DNA of 51,229 bases, from positions 1 through 51,229 of the IMG/VR virus record IMGVR_UViG_3300043496_000117. The stretch is one strand, 5' to 3'. This DNA is from a virus. Numbering within the stretch: position 1 is the first letter of the stretch; each line of letters starts with the position of its first letter. Shown here piece by piece: positions 6,612 through 13,224 of the stretch. The position numbers and the translations under genes were made by a program. Below the pieces are notes generated by a model. The model did no database searches. It worked only from the letters and a program-made list of their open reading frames with translations, and was not told where the DNA came from.

Positions 6612-6796
6612 CTGTCGAGATCGTGTGGCCGCAGCAATGGACGGTCCCCGTGCACCTGATCGAGGCGTGGTTTGTCGAGGCGGTGTGCGGAATGCAGATA
6701 CCGCCGGAGCAACTCCGGGCCAGAACACCACAGGAGATGGCCGAAGCCCTTGAAAATATCGGCTGGATAATCCTTGCAAAGAAAACAGCCTGTTGA
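6608..6796 (+). CDS. small hypothetical protein
   Basis: 62 aa, GTG start overlapping the previous stop. Trp-rich N-terminus (VWPQQWTVP), then helices with two isolated Cys. Not recognised. It is the last gene of this coupled group; a 33-nt gap with a fresh Shine-Dalgarno separates it from the next gene. Confidence 0.6.
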   Translation: MTVEIVWPQQWTVPVHLIEAWFVEAVCGMQIPPEQLRARTPQEMAEALENIGWIILAKKTAC

Positions 6797-6829
6797 TATA
6801 TCCAACTCTGACATGAAGGAGACCACGAC

Positions 6830-7165
6830 GTGGCCAAGTTTGAGTTAACCAAGTTCCCATCCAATCGATACACCATGATGGAGAACCACCTGTTCGACGT
6901 GCTGCCGAAAGAAGGCCGCGCAAGTGAACGCAGGGTCGGTAGCGCCTATCTGGTAGAGAAGCGCCGGGAGATGGGCGACTGGGATGTCCAGAATCCGTTG
7001 AAGAACATCACCACGGTGATGCAGCGCCTGCTGGAGAAGATCGACGAGAACGGGGAGCCGTTCCGAATCGCGAAGGAAGGCAAGTACGAAGGCCATCACA
7101 TGGTCGAGTACTGGCTGGAAGAACGTGAACCGGTGCGCAAGAAGCGAAAGGCGAACGGCAGATGA
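6830..7165 (+). CDS. hypothetical protein, possible winged helix
   Basis: 111 aa, GTG start with AAGGAG ending 8 nt upstream. The middle (NPLKNITTVMQRLLEKIDENGEP) looks like a recognition helix followed by a hairpin, and the C-terminus is strongly basic (REPVRKKRKANGR). Together these suggest a small DNA-binding protein, but no standard family motif can be named. The next gene overlaps its stop (ATGA). Confidence 0.55.
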   Translation: MAKFELTKFPSNRYTMMENHLFDVLPKEGRASERRVGSAYLVEKRREMGDWDVQNPLKNITTVMQRLLEKIDENGEPFRIAKEGKYEGHHMVEYWLEEREPVRKKRKANGR

Positions 7166-7431
7166 CCGCGGTGATTCGCGCTATCTGTTTTGCCAATGGC
7201 GAGCCGTGTCCGCACGAAGGCCAGTGGCTGAAAGCGTTCAACCATGACGCCTTCGGCGGCCGTGGCCACGGCGACTTCACTGATGACATCGGGGATGCCC
7301 TGCACTTCGTGTCGAAGTCTGACGCCTACCTGTTCTGGGGCAGGCAATCGACCGTGATGCCGCTGCGCCCGGATGGCAGACCGAACCGCCCCATGACGGC
7401 GCTGACCGTCGAGATCGAGGAACTGGTGTGA
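7162..7431 (+). CDS. conserved-looking hypothetical protein
   Basis: 89 aa, ATG overlapping the previous stop. Distinctive pattern GQWLKAFNHDAFGGRGHGDFTDDIGDAL, then FWGRQSTVMPLRPDGRPNRPMTALTVEIEEL. Proteins with this pattern are familiar from rhizobial phages and prophages, without known function (memory-based, not searched). It is coupled to the helicase gene by GTGA. Confidence 0.7.
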   Translation: MTAVIRAICFANGEPCPHEGQWLKAFNHDAFGGRGHGDFTDDIGDALHFVSKSDAYLFWGRQSTVMPLRPDGRPNRPMTALTVEIEELV

Positions 7432-8885
7432 CCATGCTGCACAAACTGCCGATCTACCAGCCCAAGCTGCCGCGCTGGAAGCATCAGGAAGATGCGCTCG
7501 ACGCCATGAACGACGCCGACGGGTTCGCGCTGTTCATGGAGATGCGCACCGGCAAGACCAAGACCATCCTCGACGAGTTCGGCGAGGACGTGACGGCTGG
7601 CGGCATCATCAACATGCTGGTGATCGCCCCCGGCGGCGTCTACCGGACGTGGGAGGGCGATGCCGTCAAGCATCTCAGCGACGATCTGGAAAGCCGCACC
7701 ATGATCACGTGCTGGGAATCCGGGCCGACGCTGGCGCAGAAGCGCGAACTCAAGGCGTTCATGGCCTATCAGGGTCCGCGGATCTTCCTTGTCAATGTCG
7801 AGGCTCTGTCGACCGATACTGGTGCTGCGAAGCAGTGCGAGTTGTTTCTGGCCAGCGGTCAGACCACCATCGTGATCGACGAATCGACCACCATCAAGAA
7901 CCCCGGCGCGAAGCGCACCAGACGTGTGCTGAAGCTGGGCGAACTCGCCGCCAAGCGGCGGATCCTGTCCGGGTTGCCGTCGCCGCAGTCGCCGCTCGAC
8001 GTCTATGCGCAGTTCAAGTTTCTGGGCGTGCCGCAGCTGGAGAACTACGACAGCTTCCAATCGCGCTACGCCATCACTCAGAAGAAGCCGTTCGGCCCCG
8101 GCGGCCGGATGATTCCAGTCGTTGTCGGCTACCAGAACCTTGAGGAGTTGCAGCGCCGCATCTCCCCGCATTTGTTCCGGGTTCGCCTCTCGGATTGCTA
8201 CGACCTGCCGGAGAAGATGTACATCCGCCGCGATGTCGAAATGACAGAGGCGCAGGAGATCGCCTACGACAGCATGCTGGATTTTGCGGTTGCCGAACTG
8301 GAGAACGCGGAGCGCGTCACTGCGACCATCGTGCTGACCCAGATGCTGCGGCTGCACCAGATCCTGTGCGGCGTCACCATGTCGGATGACGGCGTCGAGG
8401 TCGAGGTCGCGGAGAACCGCACCGCCGAGATGCTGGACATTCTGGAGCAGACCGACGGCAAGGTGGTGATCTGGGCGGCCTATGGTGCCAACGTCAAGCG
8501 CATCACCAAGGCGATCCAGAAGGTCTACGGCATCGATTCGGTGGCGAATTTCTGGGGTGGCAACGCCGACCAGCGCGAGGCCGACGAGGCGCGATTCAAG
8601 ACGCTGTCGCACTGCCGCTTCATGGTGGCGACGGCAGCCGCTGGCGGCCGTGGCCGGACGTGGGACGTCGCCGACACCATCATCTACTACTCCAACACGT
8701 TCTCGCTGGAGCACCGCATGCAGTCGGAAGAGCGCACGCAGGCGGTCGGCAAGAAGAAGAGCGTCGGCATCTTCGATCTCCGCTGCCCCGGCACGGTCGA
8801 GGACAAGATCATCGACGCGCTGCGCAATAAGATCGAATTGAGCAACGCCATCACCGGCGATGCGTGGCGGGAGTGGATCAGATGA
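7428..8885 (+). CDS. SNF2-family helicase/translocase
   Basis: 485 aa, GTG start overlapping the previous stop, with an in-frame ATG two codons later. Superfamily 2 motifs run in order: Walker A MRTGKTKT (39-46), motif Ia with VIAPGGVYRTW, Walker B DEST (151-154), motif III SGLPSPQSPLDVY (181-193), and in the second RecA domain ATAAAGGRGRTW followed by SEERTQAVGKKKSV (motifs V and VI). It lacks accessory domains, as in small phage SNF2 proteins. It likely remodels DNA-protein complexes or forks and may work with the VRR-NUC-like nuclease at 562-954. It is the largest early gene. Confidence 0.85.
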   Translation: MTMLHKLPIYQPKLPRWKHQEDALDAMNDADGFALFMEMRTGKTKTILDEFGEDVTAGGIINMLVIAPGGVYRTWEGDAVKHLSDDLESRTMITCWESGPTLAQKRELKAFMAYQGPRIFLVNVEALSTDTGAAKQCELFLASGQTTIVIDESTTIKNPGAKRTRRVLKLGELAAKRRILSGLPSPQSPLDVYAQFKFLGVPQLENYDSFQSRYAITQKKPFGPGGRMIPVVVGYQNLEELQRRISPHLFRVRLSDCYDLPEKMYIRRDVEMTEAQEIAYDSMLDFAVAELENAERVTATIVLTQMLRLHQILCGVTMSDDGVEVEVAENRTAEMLDILEQTDGKVVIWAAYGANVKRITKAIQKVYGIDSVANFWGGNADQREADEARFKTLSHCRFMVATAAAGGRGRTWDVADTIIYYSNTFSLEHRMQSEERTQAVGKKKSVGIFDLRCPGTVEDKIIDALRNKIELSNAITGDAWREWIR

Positions 8886-9148
8886 GCGAAGAACGCTGGC
8901 ACGAAACCGAACGCCTGCGCAGGCTGGAGGCGGAAAACGAGAAGCTCATGCTGCGTGCGTCCGAACTGGACCGGGCGCACTTCAACCTGCGCAACGCCCT
9001 GCTGAAGGGGCCGATGACGTCAGGCGTCGACCGCGGCTACCACCAGCTGATCATGTCGTTCGAATCCCTTGAAGATTTGATAGAAGCCCGCAAGGCAATC
9101 TACCACGCAATACGAAAGCGAGATCCAGATGAGGCCAGCACTACGTGA
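8882..9148 (+). CDS. small coiled-coil protein
   Basis: 88 aa from the ATG at 8882 (ATGA overlap with the helicase stop). A frame from 8864 lies in the helicase end and is not preferred. Residues 10-40 form a clear coiled coil (ERLRRLEAENEKLMLRASEL), followed by a helical domain and a basic end. It may be an adaptor for the helicase because of the tight coupling (inference). Confidence 0.65.
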   Translation: MSEERWHETERLRRLEAENEKLMLRASELDRAHFNLRNALLKGPMTSGVDRGYHQLIMSFESLEDLIEARKAIYHAIRKRDPDEASTT

Positions 9149-9476
9149 AGTCCTGCCGCAGCGCCGCCGCGCTGAGACGTTCGCTATGCGGTTCGGCAAT
9201 CAGAGCAGGGTGTTCACTGTCACACTCGGCTACTACGACGACGGCCGGGTCGGTGAGGTCTTCATCGACGGTGCCCAGTCGGGCAGCGAAATGGAAGGCG
9301 TCACCCGCGACGGCGCGGTGCTGATCTCGCTTGGCCTGCAACACGGCGTGCCGCTGGAGACCATGAAGCACGCCACCAGTCGCGACCGAAACAACGACGC
9401 AACGACCATCATCGGCGCGGTGGTCGACCGCATACTGGAGTACGAAAATGAGAACTCGGGACAAGCTCGCAGCTGA
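9129..9476 (+). CDS. TSCPD-domain-like protein
   Basis: 115 aa, ATG 20 nt inside the previous gene. The sequence LPQRRRAETFAMRFGNQSRVFTV, then GYYDDGRVGEVFID and ISLGLQHGVPLETMKHAT, follows the TSCPD domain found at the C-terminus of class II (B12-dependent) ribonucleotide reductases and as free-standing phage proteins. No reductase catalytic domain is nearby. A role in modulating the host reductase is possible (inference). The Cys expected in the name motif is not present. Confidence 0.7.
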   Translation: MRPALREVLPQRRRAETFAMRFGNQSRVFTVTLGYYDDGRVGEVFIDGAQSGSEMEGVTRDGAVLISLGLQHGVPLETMKHATSRDRNNDATTIIGAVVDRILEYENENSGQARS

Positions 9477-9768
9477 ACTGCGCAAGATCGCTGCGGCACC
9501 ACACAACGTCGTCAAGTACGAAGCGTTCGCCAAGCGCGCCGAGACCGGCGAGTTCGACGACTATGCCGACACCTATGTCTGCCCGATCACGCAACTCCAC
9601 AACGAGTTGGTGGCGGCAGGCTTCACCAAGTTCGCAGCGCGCGTTGCGGACGGTGAGTTCGATGCAACAAAGGAGGAGAGCGACGAATGGGCTAGAAGTC
9701 CAGCCGGGCAGGACATCCTGAATCGGCTGTCAGCAGACATGCGCAAAATATTCGAACCAAAAAACTAA
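9448..9768 (+). CDS. helical hypothetical protein
   Basis: 106 aa, ATG 28 nt inside the previous gene with a plausible GAG-type ribosome site. It is almost entirely helical with alternating acidic and basic residues (RDKLAAELRKIAA at the start, LSADMRKIFEPKN at the end) and contains a YVCPITQLHNELVAAGF segment. Not recognised. Confidence 0.65.
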   Translation: MRTRDKLAAELRKIAAAPHNVVKYEAFAKRAETGEFDDYADTYVCPITQLHNELVAAGFTKFAARVADGEFDATKEESDEWARSPAGQDILNRLSADMRKIFEPKN

Positions 9769-9780
9769 CGGAGAACGAGA

Positions 9781-10203
9781 ATGACAGCAGACGAAAACAA
9801 GAGAATTTCGAGCCTCACCACAGGCGCGATCAAGACGACGACCGACAGCGCCATCAAGGCGATGATCGCCGCGGTCGAAGCCGCTGAAGAGAAGACCGCG
9901 GAGATGCGTGCCGCAGTCGAGGAGTACGTCAAGGAGTTCGAAGGCGTCACCGATACGCTGGCCAATCACGTCGCGGCGCACGTGGCGTCGTGTCAGGCAG
10001 CCATCGACAGCTTTCAGGCGCACCACCTCAAGATTCTCAACGTCGAGGCTGCGCCGCTGCCTGAACCGATTCTGACGGTGAAGGAAGAGGCGGAGCAGAC
10101 GCGGGCTGAAGCGCCGCGCACGCTGCCGCGGCCTGTCGATCTCGACAGCGAACTCGGCAAGCTGCGTGCGTTGACGCCTGCCGTAGCCGATGGGAGGCGC
10201 TAA
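9781..10203 (+). CDS. helical coiled-coil-like protein
   Basis: 140 aa with its own Shine-Dalgarno (GGAGAACGAG) after a 12-nt gap. Residues 15-75 form long amphipathic Ala/Glu-rich helices (MIAAVEAAEEKTAEMRAAVE), then a Pro-rich linker and a final acidic-basic segment. No enzymatic motif. It might be a scaffold or a host-interaction protein. Its stop overlaps the next start (TAATG). Confidence 0.65.
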   Translation: MTADENKRISSLTTGAIKTTTDSAIKAMIAAVEAAEEKTAEMRAAVEEYVKEFEGVTDTLANHVAAHVASCQAAIDSFQAHHLKILNVEAAPLPEPILTVKEEAEQTRAEAPRTLPRPVDLDSELGKLRALTPAVADGRR

Positions 10204-10382
10204 TGCGTTTCGTTATTGCATTGCTGATGATGGTGACGACGGCGCAGGCCGGGACGTCCTGCACCACCCGCAAGAGCGGCTCGACGGTCATCACGTCGTG
10301 CTCCAGCAGCGGCCACGGCAACACCTCATCGACCTGCCGCAGCTACAAATCCGGCAGCGTCACAAAAACCAGTTGCAGCTAA
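10203..10382 (+). CDS. small secreted Cys-containing protein
   Basis: 59 aa, ATG overlapping the previous stop (TAATG). It starts with a short signal peptide (MRFVIALLMMVTTAQA) with a good cleavage site before GTSC. The mature part, about 43 aa, is made almost only of Ser, Thr, Gly, Lys and four Cys (near residues 20, 33, 44 and 58), so two disulfides are possible. This is a tiny exported protein next to another exported protein (10468-11160). It could act in the periplasm or at the surface of the infected cell. Function unknown. Confidence 0.65.
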   Translation: MRFVIALLMMVTTAQAGTSCTTRKSGSTVITSCSSSGHGNTSSTCRSYKSGSVTKTSCS

Positions 10383-10405
10383 AGAAAAAGCAACTCTGAT
10401 ACCAC

Positions 10406-10420
10406 GGACTGTGCTATAGC
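10406..10420 (+). promoter_or_regulatory. probable promoter, degenerate family copy
   Basis: GGACTGTGCTATAGC (10406-10420) matches the spacer end and -10 of the early promoter family (GGCTGTGCTATAGT). The -35 region (about 10392-10397, AACTCT) is poor, so this copy may need an activator or be weak. It gives the PEP-CTERM gene its own transcription start. The leader carries GAATTAAAT twice (10437-10445 and 10461-10469). Confidence 0.5.
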
Positions 10421-10467
10421 TGCGCGGTGCACAGTCGAATTAAATCCCACCTTGCAAGGAGAATTAA

Positions 10468-11160
10468 ATGAAACGTCTAGTGTTGGCCGCCGCGGCCTTG
10501 ATGGCTTTTGCGGCTGTACCTGCCAAGGCTGATATCATCCTCGACACCACCGGACAGGGCGGCACCGGCAACAACGTGATCTTCACCAGCATCGCCAACA
10601 CCAATCTGATCCTTGGCCGCCTCAACGGCCAGAACGACGAAGTCGTGAGATTCCGCGACCTGTCCGGCAACGGCGCGTTCAGCGGGGCAGCAAACGGTAA
10701 TGATATCAAGATCGTCAACACATCCGATCTCGATATCACGATCTTCGACCGTGACAATCTGAACCAGCTTGCTGTCACGCGAGAAGTGTTCTCGATCAAG
10801 GGCACCGGCTCGATGCTCTTCCACGTCACCGCGCTTGAAGCGGACGGCACGTTCAAGAACTTCAACTTCAGTGAGACGCTTGGCAACGGCCAGAACGGAT
10901 TCGATTTCCAAGCCATCAACGGCGAGCGCATCTGGGATCTGGACTTGGTCAATATCGGCGGCACCATCACCGATTTCGAGCACTACCGCATCGATGTGCA
11001 GGCAGTGCCGGGTCCGGTTGCTGGCGTACCGGAGCCAGCCACATGGGCGATGTTGCTGATCGGATTCGGCTTCATGAGTCTCTACCGCTCCCGCAGGGCG
11101 CGGCGTGAGGGTCGCGAGTTCCGTTGGATCCCCAGCTTCAGTCCGGCGCAAACTGCCTGA
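10468..11160 (+). CDS. PEP-CTERM (exosortase-type) secreted protein
   Basis: 230 aa. ATG preceded by AAGGAG. A clear signal peptide (residues 1-21, MKRLVLAAAALMAFAAVPAKA) is followed by a strand-rich mature domain starting DIILDTTGQGGTGNNVIF, then the sorting signal VPEPATWAMLLIGFGFMSLYRSRRARR: the PEP motif, a hydrophobic segment and an Arg cluster. This is the PEPxxWA form common in alphaproteobacteria, whose substrates are cut and anchored by a host exosortase. Unlike most family members, about 16 residues follow the Arg cluster. With its own promoter and terminator it looks like a moron acquired from a host (inference). Confidence 0.85.
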   Translation: MKRLVLAAAALMAFAAVPAKADIILDTTGQGGTGNNVIFTSIANTNLILGRLNGQNDEVVRFRDLSGNGAFSGAANGNDIKIVNTSDLDITIFDRDNLNQLAVTREVFSIKGTGSMLFHVTALEADGTFKNFNFSETLGNGQNGFDFQAINGERIWDLDLVNIGGTITDFEHYRIDVQAVPGPVAGVPEPATWAMLLIGFGFMSLYRSRRARREGREFRWIPSFSPAQTA

Positions 11161-11181
11161 TTGATTGCCTGCAAATGAAAA

Positions 11182-11216
11182 CGCCCGGATCGTGAGATCC
11201 GGGCGGTTTCGTTTTT
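11182..11216. terminator. strong hairpin terminator between convergent arms
   Basis: A perfect 10-bp GC-rich stem, CGCCCGGATC (11182-11191), loop GTGA, GATCCGGGCG (11196-11205), followed on the plus strand by GTTTCGTTTTT. On the minus strand the same stem is followed by TTTTCATTTGC. It ends the early arm after the PEP-CTERM gene and probably also the late arm coming from the right, so it can work in both directions. Confidence 0.85.
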
Positions 11217-11224
11217 GCGGAAGT

Positions 11225-11803
11225 TTACTTCTTGGGCTGCGGCGTCTGGCCCGGCAGAGTGCCTGCGGTCGGCGGTGCGCCGCCCGGCAGTCCCTGATCG
11301 GGAGTGGCCGGTTGCTTTGGAACCTGCGCCCAAGCCCACACCAGCGTGCCACGCACGTCTACCAGCACCCAAGCGCCCTTCTCGGCGTCGACCTTGTCAG
11401 GCGGCGCAGTGGCCACGGCTGAGCCGTAAGGAGTGGCTCCGGGGACGATAGGCTGGCCGGTGCCGTAGTCTGGGCGCTCGCCGGGAAGCCCCTGACCGGG
11501 GTGCCCACCGAACTCTGGCGGCAGACCCTGTCCCGGCAGATCGGGACGATGACCGGGACGCCACGCATGGTCAGGAGGACCGCCGGGGAGACCCTGATCG
11601 GGGCGACCGCCCCAAGAGCCGGGCGGGCGATTGCCGGGATAGCCGCCAATCGGGTGACCCTGACCGTAGCCGGGATCCCAACCGCCGCCGTAGCCGGGGA
11701 GACCCTGATCGGGGCGCGGACCGCCGCCCCAGCCGCCGCCGAAGCCGGGGAGGCTGCCACCCTCATGTTGGATGGCGTAACCTTGTACAAGGAACCAAGT
11801 CAT
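11225..11803 (-). CDS. Gly/Pro-rich repeat protein
   Basis: 192 aa from the ATG at 11803, which follows AGGAGGA. The longer upstream frame is rejected. After MTWFLVQGYAIQHEGG the protein is built of short irregular repeats around PDQGLPG or PGQGLPG (at least six copies) with GYGGGWDPG-type elements. A folded patch near residues 130-165 (KGAWVLVDVRGTLVWAWAQVP) interrupts the repeats. No signal peptide is seen. As the last gene of the late unit, next to fibre genes, it may be a flexible virion or lysis accessory protein. Function unknown. Confidence 0.7.
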   Translation of the reverse strand: MTWFLVQGYAIQHEGGSLPGFGGGWGGGPRPDQGLPGYGGGWDPGYGQGHPIGGYPGNRPPGSWGGRPDQGLPGGPPDHAWRPGHRPDLPGQGLPPEFGGHPGQGLPGERPDYGTGQPIVPGATPYGSAVATAPPDKVDAEKGAWVLVDVRGTLVWAWAQVPKQPATPDQGLPGGAPPTAGTLPGQTPQPKK

Positions 11804-11870
11804 AGGCGTACTCCTCCTGTTTCTGAGGCCCGCTTGTGTAAGCCTCAGACGTGACGTCTTCAACACCGCA

Positions 11871-11963
11871 TCAGCTGGTTCCGTTGGCTGCGACAACGCC
11901 GACAGCGATACCGCCCAGTGTTGAGCCAACGAAGAAGGCAATTACGATCCACACAATGCACAT
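11871..11963 (-). CDS. 30-aa single-pass membrane microprotein
   Basis: ATG preceded by AAGGGA at about 8 nt. The protein is essentially one transmembrane helix (MCIVWIVIAFFVGSTLGGIAVGVV) with a short polar end. It resembles the small one-helix phage proteins grouped under DUF3789-like entries, but this is recognition by eye. It lies 3' of the fibre and lysis genes, so a holin-like or antiholin-like role is possible but unproven. Confidence 0.5.
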   Translation of the reverse strand: MCIVWIVIAFFVGSTLGGIAVGVVAANGTS

Positions 11964-11964
11964 G

Positions 11965-12030
11965 TCAGCATCCCTTACAGATCGAGGGAGGGGCTGGCGG
12001 CACCGGCGGCAGCGGGTGCTCGATCATCAC
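11965..12030 (-). CDS. possible 21-aa Pro/Cys microprotein
   Basis: GTG-ATG start, 21 codons, Pro-rich (HPLPPVPPAPPS) with a Cys-x2-Cys end (ICKGC). It lies snugly between two better-supported small ORFs and ends 1 nt before the next ATG. It shares its Pro/Cys character with the ORF at 12230-12343. It is too short to be sure of. Confidence 0.25.
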   Translation of the reverse strand: MMIEHPLPPVPPAPPSICKGC

Positions 12031-12043
12031 CCGGCTGCGCCGT

Positions 12044-12220
12044 TCAGCGTATAGGGGAGCCGTACACCGAGATGCCGAGAATGCCGATCAGCACGAACAG
12101 AATCAGCCATGAGCCGAACGGTGCCCATGGATATTGCTGCGTGCGCCACGGCCCCAAGCCCAAGATGCCCAGAACGCCGATGATGACGTAGATCAACCAA
12201 AACCAGATGTTTGCACCCAC
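12044..12220 (-). CDS. 58-aa two-helix membrane protein
   Basis: GTG start 6 nt after GGAGG. Two hydrophobic segments, about residues 5-24 (IWFWLIYVIIGVLGILGLG) and 36-52 (GSWLILFVLIGILGISV), joined by the short polar loop PWRTQQYPWAP. Size and layout fit a small class-II-like holin, and no other holin is obvious in the window. The endolysin is about 4 kb upstream in the same transcript, so this is a candidate only. Confidence 0.55.
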   Translation of the reverse strand: MGANIWFWLIYVIIGVLGILGLGPWRTQQYPWAPFGSWLILFVLIGILGISVYGSPIR

Positions 12221-12229
12221 GATAGCCTC

Positions 12230-12343
12230 CTATCTGCGAGCTTGAGGTGGCGGCGCGGCCGTCGGCGTCCACACCGGCGGTGCCGGTGGGAGAGGTTGTG
12301 TGGCATTGCCACAAGGCGGACGACACGTCGTTATGATAGCCAT
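12230..12343 (-). CDS. 37-aa Pro-rich microprotein
   Basis: ATG preceded by GAGGAG at 8-9 nt. It begins MAIITTCRPPCGNATQ, with two Cys, and is otherwise Pro/Ala-rich. Its stop lies within the ribosome site of the two-helix membrane protein, so the two are probably coupled. No signal peptide, so it is not an obvious spanin lipoprotein. Unknown. Confidence 0.4.
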   Translation of the reverse strand: MAIITTCRPPCGNATQPLPPAPPVWTPTAAPPPQARR

Positions 12344-12357
12344 GATTCAGTTCTCCT

Positions 12358-13224
12358 CTATCCAAGCACACCACTATACCCCATCCCACCGGACACTGAG
12401 CCGGATGAGACGCTGCCAAACAGGTTCACGTTGTTGATCCCCTCGCCAAGATGCAATGACATCAACGCTTGACAATTCTCGTAGGCCGCCGTGGTGTTGG
12501 GCGTGCTGACATTGCCGCTCATGCCGCCCCACGCACCGTTGACTTGAAAATATATTCCGACGTTGGCCCACGCACTGGCGGTGCCGTACCATGTCCCGAT
12601 GACGGTCAGTTCCTCGTCTTGAAATGCGACGTAGCCACCGGCAGTCTGGTTGACCCAACTCGGCGAGTTCATGCTGCCGCCGCCTGCCACCGATACGCTG
12701 ACTGGACGACGATTGAACCACGACCGCGTGTAGCGGTACTGCGGGCTGTCGTAGAACGAGTTGCTGGCCGGTGCAGTGCCGGAACCCTGTACGATGCCGA
12801 CCAGCGTGCGAGTGTTGTCACCGGCTCTGATCTCGGTCCCGACATTACCTGCTTGCGTCGAGGCGGCGTGTCCGCCGCTGCTGTAGGGATAGAAGTCCAG
12901 CTGCATTCCCAGCGTCGGATGGATGAATGCGTAGACGTAGTAGACAGTGACCGTGAGAGACGAACCGGCCACGCCGCTGACGAAACAGTTGTTGGCCGTC
13001 GCGGTGATTCCGGCAGCCGGGATGTGATAGTTCAATCCGTTGATGCGGATCAAATCGCCGTTCATCGGCTTGAAAATGACCGACTGACTTGGCGATGCGC
13101 CGTTGACTTGGAAGTAGCCGCACTGCGGCGACGATATGACTGGCGTCGGCGTCCACTTGACGCCGTCCCACGTCCACGTCTGGAATTGCTGCCCGACAAC
13201 AGGTGAAGCTGGAAACGCTAGGAT
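12358..13224 (-). CDS. tail/adsorption protein, paralogue B, apparent ATC start
   Basis: 288 aa if started at the ATC at 13224. No ATG, GTG or TTG is available in frame between a TGA two codons upstream and a Met at 13065, which would remove the conserved N-terminus. The preceding paralogue (13218-14096) begins GTG-CTG-GCG-TTT. Here the same place reads ATC-CTA-GCG-TTT and is preceded by an 11-nt perfect Shine-Dalgarno. The shared core includes FPASPVVGQ, TWTWDGVKWTPT, YAFIHPTLGMQL, GNVGTE and YTRSWFNRR. Probably a receptor-binding or distal tail protein. Confidence 0.65.
   Translation of the reverse strand: MLAFPASPVVGQQFQTWTWDGVKWTPTPVISSPQCGYFQVNGASPSQSVIFKPMNGDLIRINGLNYHIPAAGITATANNCFVSGVAGSSLTVTVYYVYAFIHPTLGMQLDFYPYSSGGHAASTQAGNVGTEIRAGDNTRTLVGIVQGSGTAPASNSFYDSPQYRYTRSWFNRRPVSVSVAGGGSMNSPSWVNQTAGGYVAFQDEELTVIGTWYGTASAWANVGIYFQVNGAWGGMSGNVSTPNTTAAYENCQALMSLHLGEGINNVNLFGSVSSGSVSGGMGYSGVLG

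Noticed and set aside
6790-6829. TGTTGATATATCCAAC considered as another early promoter
   Set aside because: The -35-like TTGATA has no -10 at 15-19 nt and lacks the conserved spacer block of the family.
7326-8714. 462-codon open frame on the minus strand over the helicase gene
   Set aside because: It mirrors the codon pattern of the SNF2 gene, its product has no recognisable motif, and it would overlap several coupled rightward genes.
12044-12220. Two-helix membrane protein called outright as the holin
   Set aside because: Size and layout fit, but it is 4 kb from the endolysin and another membrane protein is closer; kept as candidate only.
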